60,427 nucleotides of DNA from positions 1-60,427 of the forward strand of contig CAYJFB010000015.1 of the NCBI GenBank assembly GCA_964369685.1. Direction: 5' to 3'. Below are positions 8,200-17,355 of the stretch, piece after piece. The stretch comes from Avidesulfovibrio sp964369685. GTDB taxonomy: Bacteria; Desulfobacterota; Desulfovibrionia; Desulfovibrionales; Desulfovibrionaceae. The notes below the pieces were generated by a model. The model did not search any database and was not told the DNA's origin. It saw nothing but the letters and a program-made list of their open reading frames with translations. The translations under genes and the position numbers were made by a program. Each line of letters opens with the position of its first letter. Positions within the stretch are counted from its first letter, which is position 1.

Positions 8200-10839
8200 A
8201 TGAAACTTATGTCAAAAGTTATGTTACTTATTGGAACTATTGTCTGTCTGCTTGTTGTGGCTTTATGTTTTGAAGGAGATAGAGTGTTACTTGATTTTGC
8301 CAATACGACAGCTCAAAATCGTTTGGATCGTGCAGCAAAAAGCATGAAAAAAGAAGTAGATAGCCTAAAAATCTCACAAACTCTATTGGGAAAAAGTATA
8401 GCAACAAACACAACACTCATTGATGCTCTCTATTCAGAAAATACGCAACCATTACAAAATATTATAAAAAATCTTCTTTTTCCCGGTACAATTGAAATAA
8501 TCAATATATACAATGCGCAAGGGAAACCCCTTGCTACAACTCAAACAGAAAATATACAACATATGGATAACAATATTCAATTGCTCGTGTTAAACAATAT
8601 ACTTAAAACAGGACAAGATATTACAGGATTTGTACCAACATCGCCTTCTGAAGTAGCACTTATTTATGGTATACCACTCAGAAAAGAAAATAATATTGTG
8701 GGTGCCGTTGTTGTTGGAAGTACAATCAGTGACGGAAATTTTGTCAACGACTTTAAAACTATTTATGATGTTGAATGTACTCTTTTTCTTGATGACACTC
8801 GTATAAGTACAACTATTTTGCGTAATGGAAAACCTTTTGTAGGTACACCACTAAATAATCCGACAATTTATGACGCTGTGATGAACAAAGGTCAAAGTGT
8901 AACAACAACAAACATCATTGGTGGAGAAAATTATGATACGGTGTATTGGCCATGGAAAGATCCTACAGGTAAAAATGCCGGTATTTTATTTGTCGGTATT
9001 TCGCGTGAAGAAATTGCACAAACGCAAAAGAATATTCTCTTTGCATTTATTGTATCCGGATTTATTTTAATTTTATTATCTATTCCTGTAGGCTATATTT
9101 TTACTCGTGCCATTGTACGTCCATTGCAGCAAACCATTGCCTATGCCGAAGATGTGGCTCAAGGTGATTTTTCAAAAACTCTTGCCGTAACATCAAAAGA
9201 TGAGATAGGCACCATGGAGCAAGCACTCAACACCATGGTCGGACAAATTAAAGAGCGTTTGGGGTTTGCACAAAGTATCATGCACGGCATAGCCATGCCT
9301 TTTGTCGTTGTCGATATTAATGGCCACATTACATATTTAAATCAATATTTTTTGGATTATTGGGGCATTGAAGGCACACCGCAATCACATTATAATAAAG
9401 TCCTCGGAGAACTTTTACACAATAATGCCAATAAAAAAACACCGATTGATCAAGCTATACACGATCGTATAGTTATAACAAATCTTTCTACCATTCAAAT
9501 TAATGCATTAGGTGAAAAAAAATATATACGAGTCAACGCTTCACCGCTGTGGGATTTGGATAACAATCCTATCGGTGCATGCATGTTATTGATTGATGAG
9601 ACGGAAAAAAATACATACCAATCAAGAGTGCTGGCATTGAATACACGGATTGAAATATCTGTAGCCAATGCACACAATATTTATTTACAACAAACAGAAT
9701 CATATAAAAATCTTGAGGGACATCTGGGTAAAACTTCACAAATGGCCGGTGAGCAATATGAAGCCGCAGAAGCCGCTGTCGGCAATTTTTCAGAAATTAA
9801 TCAAAATCTTAATGCTTTGGCAGACAATGCACTACAAACATCAAATAATACCATGAGCTCTCAGAAAGAAGCTCAAAACGGTCATGCAATTGTTGCTGAA
9901 ACGGTAGAATGCATTACACAAGTTGCTGAATACAGCCATCGTACAGCCAAAAGTATGGAAAATTTGGGTAACAGCGCAGTAAATATCACAAAAATTGTTG
10001 AGTTAATTAAAGATATTGCCGATCAAACAAATCTGTTAGCTTTGAATGCGGCCATTGAAGCCGCTCGAGCCGGTGAAGCAGGACGAGGTTTTGCTGTTGT
10101 TGCAGATGAAGTGCGTAAATTGGCAGAAAAAACCATGCACGCCACCAATGAAGTAAACAACACCGTTTCTGAATTACAAGCTGAAGTGAAGCAGAGCATT
10201 GCACAAACCAACGAAATGGTAACGTTGACAGACACTTCAACAAAACTCGCACAAAAATCCGGTGAAACCTTACAAAATATTGTTAACATTGCCGAACAAA
10301 CAGTAACGGATGTTTCTTCAATGGCAACAGATATTACTCAAGAGTCTGCATCGGGTGCACATGTTGTGGCATCTATGGAAAAGATACGTTCCATGGCGAA
10401 CCAGTCTATGGAAAATATGCGAGAATCACATGATTTTGTACATAACCTTACACTGTTGTCAGAGAAAGTGAAAAGCCTTATTGAGACATTGAATAACGAC
10501 AGACGCATCAAAGATCGTATTTATATGGATTTACCATATTTTCTTGATTTACAAGATTCACAATTAGGTACTCTATCATGCCGACTGTTGGATCTCAGCT
10601 TGGAAGGCATGCATCTTGAATTACAAGCATCGGTGAATGATGATCATTTTATAGGTAAAAAAATAACTCTTTACGCGACTCAAGAACCGTTGGCTTCTGT
10701 CATTACCGGACGTCAAGCGACGATACGTTGGAAAAAAGACGCTTTATTCGGTTTACTTTTTGACAAACCGCTGAATAACACATTGACAGAATTGAGTGTA
10801 CTCATGTTTAACTCACAAGACGCATGGCCTTCAGCTTAA
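8200..10839 (+). CDS. methyl-accepting chemotaxis protein with Cache, HAMP, PAS and C-terminal PilZ domain
   Basis: Membrane chemoreceptor of 879 residues. Order: TM1 (about 5-25), periplasmic Cache-type sensor (about 30-275), TM2 (280-303), HAMP (304-356), PAS (about 357-470), signalling coiled coil with the conserved tip DQTNLLALNAAIEAARAGEA at 608-627, then after a short coil a PilZ domain: RxxxR at 769-773 and DLSLEG ([D/N]xSxxG) at 798-803, the two c-di-GMP contact motifs. ATG 8200 is chosen because GGAG lies before it; earlier in-frame starts at 8131 and 8182 lack a site. The PilZ tail means c-di-GMP may modulate output to CheA. Ligand unknown. Confidence 0.93.
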   Translation: MKLMSKVMLLIGTIVCLLVVALCFEGDRVLLDFANTTAQNRLDRAAKSMKKEVDSLKISQTLLGKSIATNTTLIDALYSENTQPLQNIIKNLLFPGTIEIINIYNAQGKPLATTQTENIQHMDNNIQLLVLNNILKTGQDITGFVPTSPSEVALIYGIPLRKENNIVGAVVVGSTISDGNFVNDFKTIYDVECTLFLDDTRISTTILRNGKPFVGTPLNNPTIYDAVMNKGQSVTTTNIIGGENYDTVYWPWKDPTGKNAGILFVGISREEIAQTQKNILFAFIVSGFILILLSIPVGYIFTRAIVRPLQQTIAYAEDVAQGDFSKTLAVTSKDEIGTMEQALNTMVGQIKERLGFAQSIMHGIAMPFVVVDINGHITYLNQYFLDYWGIEGTPQSHYNKVLGELLHNNANKKTPIDQAIHDRIVITNLSTIQINALGEKKYIRVNASPLWDLDNNPIGACMLLIDETEKNTYQSRVLALNTRIEISVANAHNIYLQQTESYKNLEGHLGKTSQMAGEQYEAAEAAVGNFSEINQNLNALADNALQTSNNTMSSQKEAQNGHAIVAETVECITQVAEYSHRTAKSMENLGNSAVNITKIVELIKDIADQTNLLALNAAIEAARAGEAGRGFAVVADEVRKLAEKTMHATNEVNNTVSELQAEVKQSIAQTNEMVTLTDTSTKLAQKSGETLQNIVNIAEQTVTDVSSMATDITQESASGAHVVASMEKIRSMANQSMENMRESHDFVHNLTLLSEKVKSLIETLNNDRRIKDRIYMDLPYFLDLQDSQLGTLSCRLLDLSLEGMHLELQASVNDDHFIGKKITLYATQEPLASVITGRQATIRWKKDALFGLLFDKPLNNTLTELSVLMFNSQDAWPSA

Positions 10840-11073
10840 AACTGTTTGAAATGACTTTTTTCAATCTCTATGAGACGAAGCATTGCCTCGGCCTCCCCCC
10901 ACACCCCGTGGGGTAATACATTTGATACTCTCTACTCTTATATTAAACTGATTTTCTATCTTCATAAAACGTGTACATATAAAAGTCCCTCCCCCTTTAT
11001 GAAGGGAGAGGGACTGATGGACGGAGAGAACCTCGTAAAGCTCCCATTCTCATAAATCACAATAAAAAGATCT
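10840..11073. repeat. intergenic stem-loops, REP-like
   Basis: No gene. A GC-rich patch GCCTCCCCCCACACCCC (about 10891-10907) with a CCCCAC/GTGGGG hairpin at 10897-10913 resembles the GCCTCCCCCAAACCCCC core of the intergenic elements found elsewhere in this window, though it is degenerate. A second stem-loop has arms AGTCCCTCCCCCTT at 10984-10997 and AAGGGAGAGGGACT at 11002-11015 with one mismatch and a four-base loop; no T-tract follows. Confidence 0.5.
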
Positions 11074-13971
11074 TTAACGTTTCAGCAAGGCAGCCAACTC
11101 TTCACGCAGCACACGTGCGGCGGAAGCTGAAGCGGCTTGATCAATGCTCTCACGCATGTGTGGCAGGAGTTCGGCTATGAAGGCCTTGGTATCGCGCTGT
11201 TGTTCCAAAGCGGTCATCAAGGTATTAAGCCGTTCATTTACACTATCCAAGGCATTGGCATACAGCATTTCGTTACGCAATGTTGACAATTCTGCATCAA
11301 GCCTATCTTTTTGTTCAGTTTGTTGTGTTTGCAATGCTGTCAATGCCGTTTGCAATGTGCTTGTTTGTTCTGCTGTTCGCTCTTGTAATATAGACAATTC
11401 ACTTTGCAACGGACTTTCTTGTTTTTCTGTGTATTCTTGTAGAGTTGTTTGTATTAACTCTTGTACACGGGATTGCAGTTGATCAGAAACCGATTCAATA
11501 GATGCTTGTTCATCCAAACGTGTTGTCAATACATTGAGGTGTTCGTTTACACTGTCCAAAGTATTGGCATGCAACATTTCTGCACGCAATGTTGACAGTT
11601 CTGCATCAAATGTATCTTTTTGTTCAGCCTGTTGTTTTTGCAACGCGGTCAATGCTGTTTGCAGTGTATTTGCTTGTTCTGTTGTTTGATTTTGTAATAC
11701 AGATAATTCAGCTTGTAACGATCCTTCTTGTTTTTCTTTTTGTTCCTGCAAAGCCGTTTGTATGAACTCTTGCACGCGAGATTGCAGTTCTGTTTCCAAT
11801 GTTTCCGAATCTGCTTTTTTATCTAATTTTGCAGACAGCACTTCCAAACGATTTTCTAAGGTTGCGACACCCTCAAGCATCACTTCCGGTGTGAGTTGTT
11901 CACCCAAATCTTCATTGAGGGTTTCTAAACGCGACTCTAAACCTTGAATACGTTCCATCAGAGGTGCTTCAGGTGAAAACTCTTCATTCAAACGAGCTTC
12001 CAACGCCTGTAAACGTTCCATTGTGGGGACAGTTGTCGAAAATGTTTCCAATTCTTGACGGCACACACGCAATACCGTTGATGTGACTGTTTTGTCTACA
12101 GATTCTTGCAACAACGGTTGGACAAGAGGCAACAACATTTCACTTGTCAATTGTTTTTGAATTGTTGATTCGAGTGCAACCATACGTTCTTCCATCGTTG
12201 CCAAAGCTTGTGGAAGTTTTTCTTGTAATGCATGGATTGCAACATCTTTGGCTGTCTGCTTCATCGGATTTTGCAGATGTGGTAAGAGATCTGCAAAAAG
12301 GGTTTCTGTATCAATGGTTTGTGCAGGAATATTTTCAAGCTTTTTACACTTTTCATCGAGTTTTTTTACTTGTGATTCCAGCGGTTGTAAAGCTGTTTCA
12401 AAGAGTTGTACACTTTGACGCAAACCTTCAAGTTCTGCTGTCTGTCCTTCAATGGCGTCAGGGACAAGTTTTTGCGCTGAGTTATCCAGCATACTTTGCA
12501 GTTGGTTAAACAGAGGGGAACTTTTGTCTTGTAGCGCTGTAAGAACAAGATGTAAGGGGTTTTGGCTGCCTTCTGCTTGGCGCAGTGTTTTTACTTCTGT
12601 TTCAAGTTGCTCTATGCGTGCCAATAAAGCGGTCTGTGTTTCGTTTGTAGGGACGGAGGCCTCGGGTTTTTTATTGACTGACAGAGACGTTTTTTGTGTT
12701 TTTTTCGGCGTCAAAACAATTTTTGAAGCCGTTTTCACATTATTTTTTTCATTTGATTTTACGACACCGACATTTGTGGTTTGTGTAGACGTCGGTTTCG
12801 CTATCTTCTGTTCAGGTGTTATTTTGGCTGAAGGTTGGGCAGGTGTTGGTTTAACCACTTTTTCTTTTTCAACGACGGGAGGTGTGCTTTCCAGAAAATC
12901 TACATCTTCGAAAAGTGCTCCGAGATCGGAATCCTCTACAAATTGGTAACCATCATCTGAAACATCTATATCAGAATTCTCTGCAGACAAAGAAAGGGAG
13001 TTTGCTTCTTCTGTTTTGGGATCGAAAACATCAGTCGTAGAGGAATGTTTTTGTGCTTCACGATCTTGAGTTTCGCGTTCAATGGATGTGACAAGATCAT
13101 TCAAATCGTCATCAGAAATGGCCGGTCCTCCCGACGAGGCGTTTGTTGGTGTTGTCAGGCTGTCTGTCAGAGAATCCAGCATGGTTGCCACATCGTCTTC
13201 AGGCGGCAATGCTTTTGTGTTCGATTCTGCGGGTGTTGATGGCGGTTGTAAAGCGTCAATCAAGGCATTCATTTCATTTAAATTATCAATATCATCATTT
13301 TTTGGAGACTTTTGATCTTCTTTTGATGATGCGGCTTGCACAACATTCAATTTTTCTTCCGGTATGCGTGTCAAAACTTCATCCAAATCGGCAAAGGGAT
13401 CATCGTCTGTAGAAGACGTGTCGTCTTTTGTTGGTTGCTTTACCTCTGCTTCTTGAGAAAGATCAGCCCCTATATTTGCAAACATATCGTCCAAGTCAGC
13501 AAAAGGATCATCATTTGAGGAGAGATCGTTATCTTTTGCTTGTTTTTTACTTTTTGTTTCTTGAGAAAGGTCGGTTGCTATATTTGCAAAGGCTTCGTCT
13601 AAATCGGCAAAAGGATCATTTTCGACAGGTTTTTCAGCAGGTTTTTTTTGCGGTTGCAGATCTGAAATCAGGTCATCAAGCTCAGGAAATTCTGTATCTT
13701 CTTGTTTGCTTGTTTTTGAAGGAGGCACAAGATCATTGTCTGTTTGACGATCTCGCAGAGCATGAATATCAGCAAGCAAATCGTCAAGTTCGGGAACATC
13801 ATTTTGAGTATCCGACTGTTCTTCAATATGCTCACTTGATGCTTCAAGCGATAACGTATTTTCGCCTTTTTTAGAGACATATTCTGAGGGCAGCAAACTG
13901 CCTTGTTCAACTATTTCAGTCAGCTCAATGATATCGTCTATATCTTGTTCTTGGCTCTTGTTCCTGACCAT
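11074..13971 (-). CDS. large acidic repeat-containing coiled-coil protein, function unknown
   Basis: 965 residues with no signal peptide or membrane segment. The first third is acidic and disordered-looking, with short repeats: PELDDL at about 60 and 96, and DPFADLDE/D at about 119, 155 and 191, exactly 36 residues apart. A Lys/Thr/Pro-rich stretch follows, and the rest is predicted long coiled coil rich in Gln, Leu and Glu. Near the C-terminus a block of about 103 residues (starting LQSRVQE) occurs twice in tandem (309-bp DNA period). The tail RVLREELAALLKR echoes an internal RVCRQELETF segment. ATG 13971 with GAGGTC before it is preferred to the in-frame start at 14043. I do not recognise the family; a structural or polar-scaffold role is only a guess. 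Confidence 0.8.
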   Translation of the reverse strand: MVRNKSQEQDIDDIIELTEIVEQGSLLPSEYVSKKGENTLSLEASSEHIEEQSDTQNDVPELDDLLADIHALRDRQTDNDLVPPSKTSKQEDTEFPELDDLISDLQPQKKPAEKPVENDPFADLDEAFANIATDLSQETKSKKQAKDNDLSSNDDPFADLDDMFANIGADLSQEAEVKQPTKDDTSSTDDDPFADLDEVLTRIPEEKLNVVQAASSKEDQKSPKNDDIDNLNEMNALIDALQPPSTPAESNTKALPPEDDVATMLDSLTDSLTTPTNASSGGPAISDDDLNDLVTSIERETQDREAQKHSSTTDVFDPKTEEANSLSLSAENSDIDVSDDGYQFVEDSDLGALFEDVDFLESTPPVVEKEKVVKPTPAQPSAKITPEQKIAKPTSTQTTNVGVVKSNEKNNVKTASKIVLTPKKTQKTSLSVNKKPEASVPTNETQTALLARIEQLETEVKTLRQAEGSQNPLHLVLTALQDKSSPLFNQLQSMLDNSAQKLVPDAIEGQTAELEGLRQSVQLFETALQPLESQVKKLDEKCKKLENIPAQTIDTETLFADLLPHLQNPMKQTAKDVAIHALQEKLPQALATMEERMVALESTIQKQLTSEMLLPLVQPLLQESVDKTVTSTVLRVCRQELETFSTTVPTMERLQALEARLNEEFSPEAPLMERIQGLESRLETLNEDLGEQLTPEVMLEGVATLENRLEVLSAKLDKKADSETLETELQSRVQEFIQTALQEQKEKQEGSLQAELSVLQNQTTEQANTLQTALTALQKQQAEQKDTFDAELSTLRAEMLHANTLDSVNEHLNVLTTRLDEQASIESVSDQLQSRVQELIQTTLQEYTEKQESPLQSELSILQERTAEQTSTLQTALTALQTQQTEQKDRLDAELSTLRNEMLYANALDSVNERLNTLMTALEQQRDTKAFIAELLPHMRESIDQAASASAARVLREELAALLKR
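11180..11800 (-). repeat. 309-bp imperfect tandem duplication inside the coiled-coil gene
   Basis: The DNA around 11471-11480 (GATTGCAGTT) recurs at 11780-11789, 309 bases away, and flanking codons match along roughly 100 residues with scattered substitutions. The two translated copies begin LQSRVQELIQTTLQE and LQSRVQEFIQTALQE. Boundaries are approximate. Confidence 0.75.
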
Positions 13972-14075
13972 ACTGACCTCGCACACGCATAGAAGGTTGT
14001 TAACGTATTGAATAGTGAGAACACGACAACAAGTAGTATACATGTTTTTAACGAGAATGCAAAGCCGTATGATTC

Positions 14076-14107
14076 AATAGAAGCCATTTTCTCCAATGGC
14101 TTCTATT
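14076..14107. terminator. perfect stem-loop between tex and the coiled-coil gene
   Basis: Arm AATAGAAGCCATT at 14076-14088 and its exact complement at 14095-14107 with a six-base loop, 22 bases past the tex stop. It sits where a tex terminator is expected, but no run of T follows in the minus direction, so it may be a 3'-end stabiliser or attenuator. Confidence 0.5.
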
Positions 14108-14129
14108 AAAATTGTGTGTACATGGATAG

Positions 14130-16298
14130 TTATGACAGCAAATTTTTCATACTTAGATTGATACGTCCGCGTTTTACATCCACATCAAGGACTTTTACAC
14201 ACACTTTTTGTCCTGTATTCACCACATCATGAGGATTTTTTACAAAAGTATTTGCAAGTTGACTGATATGCACAAGACCGTCACGATGAACACCTATATC
14301 CACAAAAGCGCCAAATTGTGTAACATTGGTAATAATGCCTTGAAGTGTCATACCTTCGGTAAGATGCTCGATTGCCGTAATTCCTTCGGCAAAGGCAAAG
14401 GCTTCATAAGGCGGACGGGGATCACGTCCCGGTTTTGCGAGTTCTGCCATAATATCATTCAATGTGGGTAAGCCAATGTTTGCATCAATATATTTATGCA
14501 AATCGATCCGTTTGCGTGCTGCTTCATTATTCAAAAGTTCTACTACGGTACAACCGACATCTTTGGCCATACGTTTTACAAGCACATACCGTTCAGGATG
14601 TACGGCACTGCCATCCAAAGGTTCTTTACCATGCGGAATACGTAAAAACCCTGCAGACAATTCAAACGCTTTCGGGCCAAGCCGAGGTACCTTCAATAGT
14701 TCCTTGCGTGTACAGAATGCACCGTGTTCACGACGCCATGCAATAATATTTTTTGCCAACGCAGGGCCAATTCCAGACACATGACTTAACAGTTCATCAC
14801 TGGCCGTATTCATATCTACGCCTACCGCGTTAACACATGAAGCCACCACTTCGGCAAGCGCTTCTTGCAAGGCATGTTGATTGACGTCATGTTGATACTG
14901 GCCTACGCCGAGGGATGCAGGATTGACTTTTACAAGTTCTGCCAACGGATCCATGAGTCGTCGACCTATGGAGACAGCACCGCGTACCGTAATATCGTGA
15001 TCGGGAAATTCTTTGCGTGCGACCTCTGAAGCGGAGTATACAGAAGCACCGCGTTCATCAACAAGTATAATGACAATATGCGCAGGGAGCCCCAATGTTT
15101 TTACAAAGGCTTCCGTTTCGCGTCCTGCCGTGCCGTTACCCACAGCCACAGCTTCAATATCATATTTTTGACACAATGTGCGTATGGTTTCTGCGGCTTT
15201 GAGGCTTTGTTCTTGTCCTGTCAACGGATAGATCACCTCATGGTGTATCAAGGTTCCAAATGCATCAAGACAAACAAGCTTTGCCCCGGTACGCCACCCA
15301 GGATCAAGCGCAAGCGTACGCTTGGCTCCTAAAGGAGAAGCAAGAAGTAACGTCCGTAAATTTGCGGTAAACACAAGCGTGGCTTCTTTTTCTGCTCGTT
15401 CTCGTAAGACTGTACGGTATTCATTTTCAAGGGAAGGTGCAAGCAAGCGTTGCCAAGCGTCTTTACTTGCGTGTTGCACTTGGGATGCACCGGCATGTGC
15501 TTGTGTCAAAACCCATTGCTTTTCTAAAATTTGCAGAGCGTCTTCATCGGCAGGTTTTATATGGAGAGACAAAACGCCTTCACGTTCTCCTCTCAATACA
15601 GCCAACACTCTGTGTGCCGGCATTGTTGAAGCTTGTTCTTGACGGTCAAAATAATCCTGATAGGTCGTGCCGCTTGTCTCTTTGTCTTTACACACTTTTG
15701 AATGAAGTACGGCACGACGCACAAAAAGGTTGCGTAACCGTTCACGGGTTTTCATGTCTTCTGCCATCTGTTCGGCAATGATATCTCGAGCTCCGACAAG
15801 GGCACTTTCTCTATTAGGAACACTGAGGTTCGAATTTTCGTGGATACGAACAAAACCGTTTGCCAATGCTTCAAGTTCTTCTTGACTTTTGGTTTCTCGG
15901 TTTTGTTTAAGAATACACAACGCCAAAGGCAACAGTCCGCGTTCTTTGGCTTTTGCTGCACGAGTTATGCGTTTGGGGCGATATGGTAAATAAATATCTT
16001 CCAAAGCACTGAGCGTTGAAGCCTCCATAAGTGCTTTTTTGAGCTCTTCGGTGAGTTGATCGCGCTCTTGCATGGCTGAGAGAATAGATGCTCTTCGTGT
16101 ATCAAATGTGCGAAGCCGTTCTGCGCTGTCTCGGACTTTAATCAGGTCTGTTTCATCCAATCCACCTGTCATCTCTTTGCGGTAACGAGCCAAAAAAGGG
16201 ATGGTTGCGCCGTCATCCAACAAAGCCAGTGTTTTTGCAATATGCTGTTCTGAAAATGAAAGTTCACTTGCAATGCGTTGAGAAACAGATAAAGACAT
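14130..16298 (-). CDS. tex: Tex family RNA-binding transcription accessory protein
   Basis: Cytoplasmic nucleic-acid-binding protein linked to transcription and, in some species, toxin expression. 722 residues in the usual Tex order: N-terminal helical domain (SQRIASELSFSEQHI; ATIPFLARYRKEMTGGLDE), a YqgF-type RNase-H-like domain (LALDPGWRTGAKLVCLDAFG), helix-hairpin-helix motifs (HVSGIGPALAKNIIAWRREH and FCTRKELLKVPRLGPKAF), and a C-terminal S1 RNA-binding domain (GIITNVTQFGAFVDIGVHRD). ATG 16298 follows GAGGTG; the frame runs up to 16331 without a better site. Divergent from aat. Confidence 0.96.
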   Translation of the reverse strand: MSLSVSQRIASELSFSEQHIAKTLALLDDGATIPFLARYRKEMTGGLDETDLIKVRDSAERLRTFDTRRASILSAMQERDQLTEELKKALMEASTLSALEDIYLPYRPKRITRAAKAKERGLLPLALCILKQNRETKSQEELEALANGFVRIHENSNLSVPNRESALVGARDIIAEQMAEDMKTRERLRNLFVRRAVLHSKVCKDKETSGTTYQDYFDRQEQASTMPAHRVLAVLRGEREGVLSLHIKPADEDALQILEKQWVLTQAHAGASQVQHASKDAWQRLLAPSLENEYRTVLRERAEKEATLVFTANLRTLLLASPLGAKRTLALDPGWRTGAKLVCLDAFGTLIHHEVIYPLTGQEQSLKAAETIRTLCQKYDIEAVAVGNGTAGRETEAFVKTLGLPAHIVIILVDERGASVYSASEVARKEFPDHDITVRGAVSIGRRLMDPLAELVKVNPASLGVGQYQHDVNQHALQEALAEVVASCVNAVGVDMNTASDELLSHVSGIGPALAKNIIAWRREHGAFCTRKELLKVPRLGPKAFELSAGFLRIPHGKEPLDGSAVHPERYVLVKRMAKDVGCTVVELLNNEAARKRIDLHKYIDANIGLPTLNDIMAELAKPGRDPRPPYEAFAFAEGITAIEHLTEGMTLQGIITNVTQFGAFVDIGVHRDGLVHISQLANTFVKNPHDVVNTGQKVCVKVLDVDVKRGRINLSMKNLLS

Positions 16299-16463
16299 AA
16301 GCACCTCACATTCACAGTTGTTCCAACGCATCTTTTTTCACTCATCGTACGAGATCGTTTCATTAATGAATGACTTTCCCATAAAAAGTTTTGTCAGTTG
16401 GCAGAAAGCCATAACAACGTGTTGTATGAAAGTTATTTTTTTCAAACAAGGAGTCGTGCAACC

Positions 16464-17129
16464 ATGCCTTTTTTTTTGAATGAGACCTTATGGTTTCCAC
16501 CGACGCATTTGGCTTCGGAAGATGGTCTTTTGGCTATTGGCGGTGATCTTTCACCTGCACGACTTGTTTTGGCCTACAGTAAAGGCATTTTTCCATGGTA
16601 CAGTAACAACAGTCCTCTTTTATGGTGGTCGCCAGCACCCCGTTGTATTTTACCGTTAGATTCTTTTCATATTTCTCGACGGTTACAGCGTCGCCAAACA
16701 GCATTTCGATGTACAATGAATCATGCCTTTGAGGATGTGATTGCTCGTTGTGCCGAAATTCCGCGTCGTGGTCAACAAGGAACATGGATTGTACAAGACA
16801 TGATTCAAGCATACATCACATTGCATCATTTGGGATTTGCTCATTCAGTGGAGTGTTGGCAAGAACAAAATCTTGTCGGTGGTTTATATGGTATATGGCT
16901 TGGTAAAGCCTTTTTTGGAGAATCTATGTTTCATAATGTTTCCGATGCTTCAAAAATCGCCTTGATACACCTTGTACAAGAACTCAAAAAACAGAATGTT
17001 TTATTGCTTGATTGCCAGCAAGCAACCTCACATCTCTTACGGATGGGCGCACAAAGCGTCTCTCGCACAATATTTGAAACACTTCTGCAACGAGCTTTAC
17101 AAGGGGAAGAATATTTACAGAAAAAATAA
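16464..17129 (+). CDS. aat: leucyl/phenylalanyl-tRNA--protein transferase
   Basis: Adds Leu or Phe from aminoacyl-tRNA to N-terminal Arg/Lys of proteins, marking them for ClpS-ClpAP degradation (N-end rule). 221 residues with the family hallmarks FPPTHLASEDGLLAIGGDLS, GIFPWYSN, LLWWSPAPR, the GTWI motif, and GGLYGIWLGKAFFGESMF. AAGGAG at 16448-16453 fixes the ATG at 16464; the frame itself opens at 16398. No clpS or clpA is nearby. The C-terminus runs to within 50 bases of an intergenic repeat element. Confidence 0.95.
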   Translation: MPFFLNETLWFPPTHLASEDGLLAIGGDLSPARLVLAYSKGIFPWYSNNSPLLWWSPAPRCILPLDSFHISRRLQRRQTAFRCTMNHAFEDVIARCAEIPRRGQQGTWIVQDMIQAYITLHHLGFAHSVECWQEQNLVGGLYGIWLGKAFFGESMFHNVSDASKIALIHLVQELKKQNVLLLDCQQATSHLLRMGAQSVSRTIFETLLQRALQGEEYLQKK

Positions 17130-17174
17130 CGCAGAAAATATACCTACAAACAAAAACTCTCAGAGCAGCTTGAA

Positions 17175-17308
17175 CTGCGGCGCACTCAAAACGCGACCAC
17201 ACATGACCAAACAAAAATACATTTTTTTCGTGTTTCGAGTGCGCCGCAGAATCAAGGGGGTTTGGGGGAGGCACTGCCTCGTAGGAATTATTCCCCCAAA
17301 AAAAAGAA
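17175..17308 (-). repeat. REP-like intergenic element, copy 1
   Basis: A 13-bp perfect stem (CTGCGGCGCACTC at 17175-17187, complement at 17237-17249) is followed by AATCAAGGGGGTTTGGGGGA and, after GGCACTGCCTCG, by a second C-rich/A-rich end (TTCCCCCAAAAAAAAG). Same module order as copies at 25428, 36591 and 42452, but reversed relative to the flanking plus-strand genes. It lies between aat and recD2. Confidence 0.8.
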
Positions 17309-17355
17309 AACTGAAGTGGCTTGAACAAGATGTGAAGCCGCGTTACACTGCGTGT

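Noticed and set aside
13045..13874. Several plus-strand frames opposite the coiled-coil gene
   Set aside because: They mirror the biased codons of the minus-strand gene and have no ribosome site.
16972..17355. N-terminal extension of RecD2 by 128 residues
   Set aside because: It reads through the aat 3' end and the REP-like element; no family homologue has it.
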